In this document: positions 25,269 through 33,438 of the stretch, in pieces | Layout of the letters: the number at the start of each line of letters is the position of its first letter | Numbering within the stretch: the first letter of the stretch is position 1 | Notes under the pieces: model-generated | Told to the model about the DNA's origin: nothing | The model's input: the letters and a program-made list of their open reading frames with translations, nothing else | Databases searched by the model: none | Made by a program: the position numbers and the translations under genes | From: Rhodothermus sp. | Lineage (GTDB): Bacteria; Bacteroidota; Rhodothermia; Rhodothermales; Rhodothermaceae | Direction: 5' to 3' | Length of the DNA stretch: 59,072 bases | NCBI GenBank assembly: GCA_030950375.1 | Contig: JAUZRN010000040.1 | Span: forward strand, 1 to 59,072

Positions 25269-26426
25269 TCAGACCGACGGTTGGTCTGCTACCTGAGACA
25301 GGCGAGTGCGGGCCTGTTCGAAGAAGGCATCATCGCCCAACAGTTGAAGCACCAGCCCCTGTTCAAGACGCGTCTGGGCCAGGTGATAGAGCACAGCCAG
25401 GGGTACCTGTTCCATCAACAGCACGACAAGACGCACGCCAGCGCGGTCCTGGCGTCGGGCATAGGCAGCCACACTGACCAGTCCAGGAAACAGACCGCTT
25501 TCGACGGCCAGGGTTTTGAGGCTGGTTTGCAAGGTATCGGGAAGTGCGCGCTCCAGATAACGACGCATGGTGCGTCCCCAGCTCGAAGTATCGGTTGCAA
25601 TGCGCTGGAGCAGCAGGGCGTACGCCTGCGCCGTGCCCCGTGGAAAGGTTGCCTGCGCACGCTCCCGTTGCGCCCAGAGGCTGAGCCCGGACCCCTGTCG
25701 GGCCAGCCGATGTGCCAGCACATTATGGAGGCTCGTATCCTGCACAACCTGCCGTGTCAGTGCGAAAGGTTCGGTATTACGTTTCGGCATTTCTGGCAGG
25801 GCATGCCAGCTCAAAAACAAGCCCAGCACTGGAAGAGGCGGCTCCAGGGCCGTAATTCCGAGCTGTTCTGTCAGCACGCTCAGCGACGAACCTCCCAGAC
25901 GCAACAGCAGGTAGTCATGGGCAGCAGGATCGTTGCCTTCCAGCAGTAATTGCACCAGCTGATCCGTTTGCAGCGTATCCTCTGCATCCGGCAGCAACGA
26001 CAGCGCATGCTGATGCACCTGGTCGCCCAGCGAGGGCAAGACATATCGATCCAGCATGCGACGGGACACCGGTTCAGTCGGATCCAGTTTGCCCTGTTCA
26101 ATCGCCTCGACATAGCCGGCCAGCAGAAGCAGCCGTGGCAGTCCAGCGACCGGTCGCATCACCGCTTCTTGAAAGTACAGGCCGGAATCTGGCGCGGCCA
26201 GCTCGAAGGCTACCAGCGAAGTTCGATCGGGGTGCTGCTCCAGATAGGCGAGGAGATCCCGCGGACTGCGAAGCGTTTCTGCCAGGGTCCGACCCTCTCG
26301 CATGGCCCGCAGGTTTTCCAGCATGATACCAAACGTATCCCGGTAGCGCAGCACGATAATCGCGACCGCCACTACCAGCAATCCGGTAGCGATCAACAGA
26401 TGACGCTTCAGATTCATTCCGGCCAT
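25269..26426 (-). CDS. Membrane-anchored beta-lactamase-fold protein lacking catalytic residues
   Basis: A 385-residue protein with an N-terminal membrane anchor and an exported domain that follows the class A beta-lactamase/serine hydrolase layout. The segment VAGLPRLLLLAGYVEAIEQG with the following LDPTEPV matches the SxxK helix region, but Ser is Gly (about 95) and Lys is Arg (about 98). The SDN loop position reads GND (about 164-166) in LLEGNDPAAHDYLLLRLGG. The KTG strand position reads ESG. It is therefore probably a non-catalytic member, perhaps a peptidoglycan-binding protein. The start is uncertain between ATG 26426 and 26417. It lies downstream of the symporter operon beyond its terminator. 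Confidence 0.7.
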   Translation of the reverse strand: MAGMNLKRHLLIATGLLVVAVAIIVLRYRDTFGIMLENLRAMREGRTLAETLRSPRDLLAYLEQHPDRTSLVAFELAAPDSGLYFQEAVMRPVAGLPRLLLLAGYVEAIEQGKLDPTEPVSRRMLDRYVLPSLGDQVHQHALSLLPDAEDTLQTDQLVQLLLEGNDPAAHDYLLLRLGGSSLSVLTEQLGITALEPPLPVLGLFLSWHALPEMPKRNTEPFALTRQVVQDTSLHNVLAHRLARQGSGLSLWAQRERAQATFPRGTAQAYALLLQRIATDTSSWGRTMRRYLERALPDTLQTSLKTLAVESGLFPGLVSVAAYARRQDRAGVRLVVLLMEQVPLAVLYHLAQTRLEQGLVLQLLGDDAFFEQARTRLSQVADQPSV

Positions 26427-26461
26427 GATTTCGGCTTTGCAATCCGGTCTTTTCTGGAAAA

Positions 26462-26502
26462 ATACAAAAAGGGGCGGCGGCACCCGAGGGCGCTGCCGCC
26501 CC
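26462..26502 (-). terminator. Intrinsic terminator of the porin-symporter operon
   Basis: On the minus strand a GC-rich hairpin (outer stem GGGGCGGC/GCCGCCCC, small internal mismatches, loop CTC) is followed by TTTTTGTATTTTT. It begins 11 bases after the symporter stop codon. Confidence 0.85.
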
Positions 26503-26513
26503 GCAGATCCCGA

Positions 26514-28190
26514 TCAGGCTGACTCCAGTTCCTCGGCCTGTAGCACACGCGGGTAGCGAATCTGCTCCACAAGCGTCTGCACCTTCTTTGGCGGAGGCGG
26601 AGTGCGGAGCGATACGAGGATCGTCACAATGAAGTTCAGAATCATGCCGATCGTGCCCACGCCCTGTGCATTGATGCCCAGGAAGCTGCTCAGGATCGGC
26701 TCTTCGAGCCCCAGTACGCGATCGGCTCGCATGAGCACAATCAGCGTAAACGTAAAAATCAGGCCGGTCAGCATGCCAGCGATAGCACCTTCCTTGGTGC
26801 ACCGCTTCCAGAACACGCCCAGCACGATGATCGGGAAGAAGCTGGAGCAGGCCAGGCCGAAGGCAAAAGCCACCACCTCAGCCACAAAGCCCGGTGGGAA
26901 GATGCCCAGCAGGCCGGCGATGACAACACCGATGAAGATCATCACTCGGGCCACGGTCAGCTTCACATGGTCAGGGGCGCTCGGATTAATGATCTGCCCG
27001 TAGATGTCGTGGGCCATGGCCGAGCCAATCACCAACAGCAATCCCGATGCTGTCGAAAGCGCGGCCGCCAGACCACCGGCCGCCACCAGCCCGACCACCC
27101 AGGCCGACAGGTTGGCAATCTCGGGGGTGGCCAGCACGATGATATCGCGGTCGATCGTGCTGAGCAGGGCGGCAGCCGTCATGCCTTCACTCCATTCGCT
27201 TGCACGAATCAGCCCCGTCTGTGCCCAGTTCTGGACCCAGCTCAGGTCAAGCATGCCCGTCGGCCCCAGCTCGCTGAAGGCATTCAGGATGTAGTAGCGG
27301 GCGAACATGGCCACGGCTGGTGCCGTCAGATACAGCAGACCAATGAAAAACAGCGCCCAGAAGGCTGACCACCGCGCATCCACCACGCGCCGTACGGTAT
27401 AGAATCGGACGATCACGTGGGGTAACCCTGCCGTACCCGTCATCAGTGCAAGGGTCACGAAGAAGACATTCAGGAGGTCCCAGCTACCCTTAAAGGGTTG
27501 GCTGTAGAAATTGCCTACCAGCTCATACTGAAGCTGATCCAGCTGGGGAAGCACTTTTCCTAAGGCCAGTTGTGGCAGGGGGATGCCCGTCAAGGTGTAC
27601 GCAATGGCAAAGGCAGGAATCAGGTAGGCGATAATCAGCACAGTATACTGGGCTACCTGGGTCCAGGTGATGCCCTTCATGCCCCCCAGCACGGCGTAGA
27701 GCGAGACGATGGCCATACCAATGATCACGCCCCAGACGATGTCCACCTGCAGGAAGCGACTGAAGACCACGCCTACGCCGCGCATCTGCCCGGCTACGTA
27801 GGTGAACGAGACGAACAGCGCGGCGATGGCTGCCACCACCCGCGCCGCATTGGAATAGTAGCGCTCCCCTACGAAGTCGGGCACCGTAAACTTGCCAAAC
27901 TTACGCAGGAAGGGCGCCAATAGCACAGCCAGCAACACATAGCCGCCGGTCCATCCCATCAGATAAACAGCGCCGTCGTAGCCCATGAAGGAAATCAACC
28001 CAGCCATTGAGATAAAGCTGGCCGCGCTCATCCAGTCGGCAGCTACAGCCGCGCCGTTGGCGATGCTTGGAATGCCCTGACCGGCCACGTAAAAACCGGC
28101 CGTATCCTTTACACGACTCCAGATGGCGATCCCAATGTAGATTGCGAACGTAATCGCCACCCAGAAGAAAGTCCAACCAATAATACTCAT
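26514..28190 (-). CDS. Sodium/solute symporter large subunit (VC_2705 type, acetate-permease-like)
   Basis: A 558-residue SSS-family transporter with about 13 membrane helices. The first helix pair contains DTAGFYVAGQGIPSIANG and DWMSAASFISMAG, and the sodium-site region contains LMTGTAGLPHVIVRFYTV, a strong SSS signature also seen in ActP. The combination with a DUF4212 small subunit just upstream identifies the two-subunit VC_2705 branch. The likely substrate is acetate or another small carboxylate, inferred from the nearby acs gene. It is the last gene of the porin, DUF4212, symporter operon and lies 35 bases after the small subunit. Confidence 0.93.
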   Translation of the reverse strand: MSIIGWTFFWVAITFAIYIGIAIWSRVKDTAGFYVAGQGIPSIANGAAVAADWMSAASFISMAGLISFMGYDGAVYLMGWTGGYVLLAVLLAPFLRKFGKFTVPDFVGERYYSNAARVVAAIAALFVSFTYVAGQMRGVGVVFSRFLQVDIVWGVIIGMAIVSLYAVLGGMKGITWTQVAQYTVLIIAYLIPAFAIAYTLTGIPLPQLALGKVLPQLDQLQYELVGNFYSQPFKGSWDLLNVFFVTLALMTGTAGLPHVIVRFYTVRRVVDARWSAFWALFFIGLLYLTAPAVAMFARYYILNAFSELGPTGMLDLSWVQNWAQTGLIRASEWSEGMTAAALLSTIDRDIIVLATPEIANLSAWVVGLVAAGGLAAALSTASGLLLVIGSAMAHDIYGQIINPSAPDHVKLTVARVMIFIGVVIAGLLGIFPPGFVAEVVAFAFGLACSSFFPIIVLGVFWKRCTKEGAIAGMLTGLIFTFTLIVLMRADRVLGLEEPILSSFLGINAQGVGTIGMILNFIVTILVSLRTPPPPKKVQTLVEQIRYPRVLQAEELESA

Positions 28191-28225
28191 AGCTCATGCC
28201 TCTGGATTGGTTCAACGGGAGCCTT

Positions 28226-28516
28226 TCAATGCGCCTGTGAAGGTGGCGTCGTCGTGCCCGCATCTTCTTCGACGCCTGCTGCTCGGTCCAGCTTGCCCAT
28301 CATCACAGCATAGGCCAGAATCAGCAGGATGAAGATCATGATGCTGCCCTGCTGGGCCATCCAGAATCCCATCGGGACGCCCGCTATCTTGAGCGTATTC
28401 AGGGGTTCGACGAGAAAGATGCTGAGTACATACCCGACGATAAACCAGATGACCAGCAGCAAGGCGGTACGCTTTCGTACCTCGCGCCAGTACGTTTTGC
28501 GATCCATTTGCTCCAT
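28226..28516 (-). CDS. DUF4212 symporter small subunit
   Basis: A 96-residue protein with two membrane helices (about 17-36 and 55-74) flanked by charged ends. It starts with the DUF4212 pattern RKTYWREVRKRTALLLVIWF and has FLVEPLNTLKIAGVPMGFWMAQQGS between the helices. DUF4212 proteins are small partners of the VC_2705 type sodium/solute symporters, and the large subunit follows directly. ATG 28516 and 28507 are both possible starts. Confidence 0.93.
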   Translation of the reverse strand: MEQMDRKTYWREVRKRTALLLVIWFIVGYVLSIFLVEPLNTLKIAGVPMGFWMAQQGSIMIFILLILAYAVMMGKLDRAAGVEEDAGTTTPPSQAH

Positions 28517-28537
28517 GGCTTCCTCTCCGGATGGTTG

Positions 28538-29767
28538 TTAGAAAAACAGAAACACGGTGAAATTGCCTCGGATGTTGGTAGCCGTTTCTGTATCCCCGAT
28601 CGGTTTGTAGCGATCGTCAAAACGGCTGGCATAGGCAGCCGAGGTCACTTCCAGCTCAAAAGCAAAGCGAACGGGTCCGTGATTCAGGTTCAGCCGGGGG
28701 GCCAGCCGCCAGAGTTGCTTGATGTTGGGGCCTCGAGCGGCCGTACTCATGACGGCGCCCTCCAGATCACTGCTGGCACCCTGATTGACCAGGTAGCCAA
28801 TGAAAAGTCCGGGAGCTACCCGGCCGGCGCCATCAATGTCTACCCAGCCCGAAAGCACCTGGAGCGGTTTAAAAGCGGCCGCGTAGTAGTCATTTTCTCG
28901 GCCAGCCGCCGGCGCGTAGACGTAGCCACCTGTCATCAGATGGTCGGTCAGATCGCCCCCGTAGGTTACCTTACCCCGCAGCGTCGCTCCTTTCCCAGCC
29001 AGCGTGAAGTATCCCTGCAGCGCCCAGGCAAAGAAACGATCCCCGGTTGCAACAGGCCGCAGCGACTTCAGGTAGGCTCCTGCTCCCACCACACTGCCGC
29101 CCTGACTGAAAAGCTGGAGATGCGTATGGAGGGCCGGCAGCGCTGCCATCTGTTGCTGTTTGATTCCGGAAACCCCGTTGAAGCTGATATCCTTAAAGGC
29201 ATCGCGCTGCCAGGCCAGCGCTCCGATGAACCGAACATGCTGTCCTTTCAGGGTAGCCCGAAGTTGTGGCTGGCGGGCAAACGGCTGAAATGGCGCACCG
29301 GTTGTAGTCGCGACGGTGCGCGGAAAGGCCGCCAGGGTAAATAGCGGGGACCATTCCTGGCCAAAGAGTAACTCGGCCTGTTCCCATGCCAGGCGCACGA
29401 AGCCCCGCCGCAGGCGGAAAGTACTCTCAAGCCCGTTGTTGGGCCCGAAGAAGTCCGCCTCAAAATACCCTGTCACCTGGGCTCCCAGCGCCTGCGGCAG
29501 ATCACCGATATTCAGGCGCAGCCGGGAAAAGAATACAAAGGCACCAAAGTTGTCCGTTTCCGTTGCCTCCGATTTAGGCAGCGGAAACAGCAGGAACTCC
29601 CCCTCCCGTGCGGCTACCACCTGTCTTGTATCATAAAGATACTCGACCTTGAGAAAGCCGCTGAGCTTAAACGATTGCGCCCACAGCGTCAGGGGTGTGG
29701 CCAGTAACAACAGCAGTAGGCCGAAACCACGGCCTCGACCTGGCGTACGATGCAGTGTGTGCCTCAT
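28538..29767 (-). CDS. Outer-membrane porin-like beta-barrel protein
   Basis: A 409-residue protein with a signal peptide (about 1-30, ending LWAQ) and amphipathic strands through the whole length. It ends in Phe-Leu-Phe-Phe, the aromatic C-terminus expected for barrel insertion. N-terminal strands such as FKLSGFLKVEYLYD and the interior FFGPNNGLESTFRLRRGFVRL resemble Bacteroidota porins. It is probably the diffusion channel for the same substrate as the symporter. It is the first gene of the operon, with the strongest Shine-Dalgarno seen here and a highly structured leader upstream. Confidence 0.85.
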   Translation of the reverse strand: MRHTLHRTPGRGRGFGLLLLLLATPLTLWAQSFKLSGFLKVEYLYDTRQVVAAREGEFLLFPLPKSEATETDNFGAFVFFSRLRLNIGDLPQALGAQVTGYFEADFFGPNNGLESTFRLRRGFVRLAWEQAELLFGQEWSPLFTLAAFPRTVATTTGAPFQPFARQPQLRATLKGQHVRFIGALAWQRDAFKDISFNGVSGIKQQQMAALPALHTHLQLFSQGGSVVGAGAYLKSLRPVATGDRFFAWALQGYFTLAGKGATLRGKVTYGGDLTDHLMTGGYVYAPAAGRENDYYAAAFKPLQVLSGWVDIDGAGRVAPGLFIGYLVNQGASSDLEGAVMSTAARGPNIKQLWRLAPRLNLNHGPVRFAFELEVTSAAYASRFDDRYKPIGDTETATNIRGNFTVFLFF

Positions 29768-29770
29768 GAG

Positions 29771-29778
29771 TCACCTCC
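29771..29778 (-). promoter_or_regulatory. Ribosome binding site of the porin gene
   Basis: GGAGGTGA on the minus strand, three bases before the ATG at 29767 (counting from its last base). It matches the anti-Shine-Dalgarno for eight bases, fixes the start, and lies immediately after the structured leader. Confidence 0.7.
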
Positions 29779-29815
29779 TTGGTTTGGTTCTCCCGGGGAG
29801 GGACTCTGTTAAAGA

Positions 29816-29880
29816 CACGGCGCTCCGCGGGTGGCCGCCCCCCTCCCCCATAGGGCGGCCACCGGGATGCGGAGTCCGTG
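29816..29880 (-). other. Long GC-rich hairpin in the porin leader
   Basis: Nested inverted repeats CACGG, CTCCGC and GGTGGCCGCCC pair with GGGCGGCCACC, GCGGAG and CCGTG. They make about 22 paired positions with short bulges around a 12-base C-rich loop. The element sits between acs and the porin ATG. It is not followed by a T-run on the minus strand, so it is not a plain terminator of acs. Confidence 0.65.
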
Positions 29881-29886
29881 GTCATC

Positions 29887-29946
29887 AAACGGCGCTCGGT
29901 TCGATGGTTGGTAGCCTGGCAACCGGGCGCCGTTTTGTATTTTTTT
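29887..29946 (+). terminator. Hairpin with T-run pointing toward acs
   Basis: A 14-pair stem (29887-29901 with 29921-29935, one mismatch) followed on the plus strand by TTTTGTATTTTTTTC, which reaches the acs stop codon. As a plus-strand terminator it has no upstream plus-strand gene. On the minus strand it is preceded by the A-run but followed by only three T, so its strength as an acs terminator is unclear. Confidence 0.6.
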
Positions 29947-31931
29947 CAGCGGTTGAGTCGGTTCTGCACCAGCTCTTCCACCACCGAAGGATCCGCCAGC
30001 GTGGACGTATCGCCCAGATCCCTGTACTCGTTGGCCGCAATCTTGCGCAGAATACGACGCATGATCTTCCCGGAGCGTGTCTTAGGAAGCGCCGGGGTAA
30101 ACTGCAGCAGGTCGATTGTGAAAATCGGCCCGAGCACACTCCGCACGTGTTGGATCAGCTCCTTGCGGAGCCCATCGCTGGGCTCGTAGCCTGCCTTTAG
30201 CGTCACAAAGGCATAGATACCCTGTCCTTTGATTTCGTGGGGATAGCCCACGACGGCCGCTTCAGCCACCGCTTCATGCAACACCAGAGCACTTTCGATC
30301 TCAGCCGTGCCCAGTCGATGGCCGGAAACGTTGATGACATCATCTACCCGTCCCACAATCCAGTAGTAGCCGTCTTCATCCCGACGCGCCCCATCACCCG
30401 TAAAGTACTTACCCGGAAAACGCGTGAAATAGGTCTCCACAAAGCGATCATGCGCCCTGTAAACTGTCCGCATCTGTCCGGGCCACGAGTCGAGAATGAC
30501 CAGCATCCCATCGGCCGAACCTTCCAGCACGTTTCCATCGTTGTCCACGATAGCGGGCCGCACGCCAAAGAACGGCAAGGTAGCCGAACCCGGCTTGAGC
30601 GGCGTGGCTCCCGGTAAGGGCGTGATCATGATCCCCCCGGTTTCCGTCTGCCACCAGGTGTCCACAATCGGACAGCGCTCTTCGCCGACCACCCGATAAT
30701 ACCAGAGCCAGGCCTCGGGATTGATCGGTTCACCCACCGTGCCTAGCAACCGAAGCGACTTTCGGCTTGTTTGCTTTACCCACGCATCTCCTTCGCGCAT
30801 GAGTGCCCGGATAGCCGTCGGCGAAGTGTACAGGATGTTCACCTGATACTTGTCGACCACCTGCCAGATGCGGGACGGATCCGGATAGGTCGGCGTTCCC
30901 TCAAAGAGCACTTCGGTCACCCCGTTGGCCAGCGGCCCATAGACGATATAACTGTGACCTGTTATCCAACCGATGTCCGCTGCACACCAGTAAACGTCTC
31001 CCTCGTGATAATCAAAGACGAACTGGTGCGTCAGCGAGGTATACACCAGATAGCCACCGGTTGTATGTACCACTCCTTTGGGCTTGCCGGTTGAGCCCGA
31101 AGTATAGAGGAAAAAGAGCGGATCTTCGGCATCCATCACCTCTGGCGGGCACTCGGACGCGACCGTCTGGATCTCTTCATGATACCAGCGATCGCGCCCC
31201 TCTACCCACGGAATGTCGCCACCTGTACGGCGTACCACCAGCACGGTCTTCACCTCAGGACAGCGCTCCAGCGCTTTGTCGGCATTGCGCTTAAGCGGCA
31301 CACGGCGTCCTGCACGAAGCCCTTCGTCGGCCGTGATCAGGTATGTCGCTTCGCCATCAAGGATACGGTCGGCCAGCGAATCGGGCGAAAAACCGGCAAA
31401 AACCACCGAGTGGATGGCCCCGATCCGCGCGCAGGCCAGCATGGCATAAATCGCTTCCGGGATCATGGGCAAATAGATGGTCACCCGATCGCCCTTCTTG
31501 ACCCCGTGCTTTTTAAGCACATTCGCCAACCGACAGACCTCTTCGTAGAGCTGACGATAGGTGATGGCCTTGCCCTTCTCGTTTGGATCGTCCGGCTCCC
31601 AGTAGAAGGCTACCTGATCTGCCCGTTTCTCCAGGTGCCGGTCAATGCAGTTATAGGCAGCATTCAGTTTGCCCCCCTCAAACCAGCGGATGTAGAGGTT
31701 CGAAGGATCGAACGAGGTGTTTTTGACGGTATGGAACGGTTCAAACCAGGTTATGCGCTGCGCCTGTTCGCGCCAAAAGCCCTCCGGATCTTTGATGGAG
31801 CGTTCGTACATTTCCCGATATTGCTCCATCGAACTGATGAAAGCCCGCTTGCGAAACGCTTCCGGCGGTTGAAAAACCAGGCCACGCCCCGAGTAGGCCG
31901 CGGTCGCATTGATCGATTCCTGAAGACCCAT
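29946..31931 (-). CDS. acs: Acetyl-CoA synthetase (AMP-forming)
   Basis: A 661-residue cytoplasmic enzyme that activates acetate with ATP and CoA. Landmarks in order: the N-terminal ACS segment with [17 protein letters not shown], the P-loop-like adenylation motif [33 protein letters not shown], the adenine motif [27 protein letters not shown], the hinge VSGHRLGT, and the C-terminal [11 protein letters not shown] with the catalytic lysine that is acetylated in Pat-regulated enzymes. Full length for the family. The promoter lies about 90 bases upstream, and the flanking genes (symporter operon on one side, signalling operon on the other) place it in an acetate island. Confidence 0.97.
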   Translation of the reverse strand: MGLQESINATAAYSGRGLVFQPPEAFRKRAFISSMEQYREMYERSIKDPEGFWREQAQRITWFEPFHTVKNTSFDPSNLYIRWFEGGKLNAAYNCIDRHLEKRADQVAFYWEPDDPNEKGKAITYRQLYEEVCRLANVLKKHGVKKGDRVTIYLPMIPEAIYAMLACARIGAIHSVVFAGFSPDSLADRILDGEATYLITADEGLRAGRRVPLKRNADKALERCPEVKTVLVVRRTGGDIPWVEGRDRWYHEEIQTVASECPPEVMDAEDPLFFLYTSGSTGKPKGVVHTTGGYLVYTSLTHQFVFDYHEGDVYWCAADIGWITGHSYIVYGPLANGVTEVLFEGTPTYPDPSRIWQVVDKYQVNILYTSPTAIRALMREGDAWVKQTSRKSLRLLGTVGEPINPEAWLWYYRVVGEERCPIVDTWWQTETGGIMITPLPGATPLKPGSATLPFFGVRPAIVDNDGNVLEGSADGMLVILDSWPGQMRTVYRAHDRFVETYFTRFPGKYFTGDGARRDEDGYYWIVGRVDDVINVSGHRLGTAEIESALVLHEAVAEAAVVGYPHEIKGQGIYAFVTLKAGYEPSDGLRKELIQHVRSVLGPIFTIDLLQFTPALPKTRSGKIMRRILRKIAANEYRDLGDTSTLADPSVVEELVQNRLNR

Positions 31932-32022
31932 GGCTCCCTTCGGTTAATTATTCCTCTTAAAGAATAACTGATGGCTTGCGATGTTACCTCATCCCTTCCT
32001 TTCAGCAAGATAACCAACTTTA

Positions 32023-32051
32023 GTTATAAAAAAAATTCATGAGAGATGCAA
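32023..32051 (-). promoter_or_regulatory. Candidate promoter of acs
   Basis: Minus strand TTGCAT (32046-32051), a 17-base spacer and TATAAC (32023-32028), in AT-rich DNA. The leader would be about 85 bases and contains the inverted repeat TTATTC/GAATAA close to the ATG, a possible regulator site. Confidence 0.55.
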
Positions 32052-32089
32052 GAGGGCTTGAAATATTCTTTTACAGGAATAATTAAGAA

Positions 32090-33037
32090 TTACCTGACCG
32101 GTATCACCAGACGCAACCGGTGACCGTCAGCATCGCGCTGGACCCACAGATCGGCCTCATGCCAGGCCAGCACCTCTGCCAGCGCTAATGAAAAGTGCTG
32201 TCCTTTTAGCGGGAGCGTCTGTGCCAGCCACCGTTGCAATCGGCCCGGTGGCAAACGCTGCCCCTGCCATTGCACATCAACCCATACCAGACGCTTGCGT
32301 ACGGTGGCTGTAAGTCTGACGCCTTTTCCTTTACGGATAAACGGATGCAATTGGCGTCCTAAGCGCTCCCATAACTGTCTCCAGAGCTGACGGTCTGCGC
32401 GAACGATAGCGGTCGGCTGGTTTTGCTCCACCTGCACGTCCTGGATCTCCTGTGCGAGCGCCGCGGCCATAAGCTCAAGCAGCACTGCAACCGGTATGCG
32501 CTCCAGCGGCCAGTGAGCCTGCAGGTACCGGGTATAGGTCGCCACCGTCTGCTCCAACAACCGCGTCAGGGCTTCCGTCTGCTCCAGTATGATCTGTCGA
32601 AATTGTGTAGCCAGATCAGGCGCCATGTCAGGATAGGCGGTCATCGTTTCGATGGCTGCCCGAATGTTGGCTACCGGGTGTCGCAATCCCTCCAACAGTT
32701 GCTGTAATATCAGGGGCTGCCAGTCCCCTGTTCGTTCATAAGCGGGTTGCAGTTGCACTACAAAGCCCGCCGACGCCTCCAGGGGCCATGCCTGCACAGC
32801 CAGCAACTGGCCGGCATTGCCCCGCACATGACACATTTCGCCGGTGGGGGGCCAGGGCAGTCCGGGCAACAGCGCTTGCAGGCTATGCTCGGACTGATCT
32901 GGTTCCACCGGTAGTGCCAACCACTGCCGGGCTTTTTGATTGGCCCATATCGGCTTTCCTGCTGGATCACAGAGGATCAGTCCGACAGGCAACGCCTCCA
33001 GAGCCGCGGCCAGCCTGCTTATTTCCAGCGTCTTCAA
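32090..33037 (-). CDS. PAS + DHp protein with degenerate ATPase half (possible phosphotransfer protein)
   Basis: A 315-residue soluble protein. Residues about 10-95 form a PAS domain (ALPVGLILCDPAGKPIWANQKA). Residues about 108-175 are a histidine kinase dimerisation-like helix pair with His120 in LLEGLRHPVANIRAAIE. The rest aligns in length with a kinase ATPase domain, but the N-box asparagine, the DxGxG box and the GxGLG box are missing (the last reads LKGQHFSLALAEVL). This recalls the Spo0B/ChpT phosphotransferases, which keep the DHp helices and lose ATP binding. Its start overlaps the receiver gene stop by four bases, so the two are made together. The phosphotransfer role is inference. 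Confidence 0.75.
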   Translation of the reverse strand: MKTLEISRLAAALEALPVGLILCDPAGKPIWANQKARQWLALPVEPDQSEHSLQALLPGLPWPPTGEMCHVRGNAGQLLAVQAWPLEASAGFVVQLQPAYERTGDWQPLILQQLLEGLRHPVANIRAAIETMTAYPDMAPDLATQFRQIILEQTEALTRLLEQTVATYTRYLQAHWPLERIPVAVLLELMAAALAQEIQDVQVEQNQPTAIVRADRQLWRQLWERLGRQLHPFIRKGKGVRLTATVRKRLVWVDVQWQGQRLPPGRLQRWLAQTLPLKGQHFSLALAEVLAWHEADLWVQRDADGHRLRLVIPVR

Positions 33038-33432
33038 GGTTGTTCTGCGCGTCCAGATTGGTTCAACAAACTGCGAACGGTATCCATCACGTCACGAATG
33101 GCAAATGGCTTGATAATGTAGGCATCAGCACCCACAGCTTTTCCTTTTTCCAGGTCGGCTTCCCGGCCACGGGCTGTCACCAGGACTACCTTGACCGTGC
33201 GTCCTTTGGTACTGCTTTTAAGCTGTTGACACACCTCGAAACCACTGATGCCAGGGAGCATGACGTCGAGCAATACCAGGTCGGGCTGTACCTGCTGGCA
33301 GGCCGTCAGCGCCGCCTCACCATCTTCTACCACTGCGACCTGATAGCCTTCCTGCTCCATGAGAAAGCGCAACGAGAGGGCGATGCTGGGCTCGTCTTCC
33401 ACAATGAGGACATAGGGCTTCGGGCGCATCAT
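33034..33432 (-). CDS. Stand-alone CheY-like response regulator
   Basis: A 132-residue single receiver domain. The acidic pair lies in VEDEPS (Glu12/Asp13), the phosphoacceptor is Asp56 in LVLLDVMLPG, Thr86 is in LVTARG and Lys108 in YIIKPF. There is no DNA-binding or enzymatic output domain; the chain ends right after the fifth helix. It begins six bases after the stop of the CrbS-like kinase and overlaps the PAS-DHp gene, so it is the likely receiver for that kinase. Confidence 0.95.
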   Translation of the reverse strand: MMRPKPYVLIVEDEPSIALSLRFLMEQEGYQVAVVEDGEAALTACQQVQPDLVLLDVMLPGISGFEVCQQLKSSTKGRTVKVVLVTARGREADLEKGKAVGADAYIIKPFAIRDVMDTVRSLLNQSGRAEQP

Positions 33433-33438
33433 CGTCTG

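Noticed and set aside
31179-31967. A 262-codon plus-strand frame opposite acs
   Set aside because: acs is complete in the other direction with all motifs; the opposite frame shows no protein-like features.
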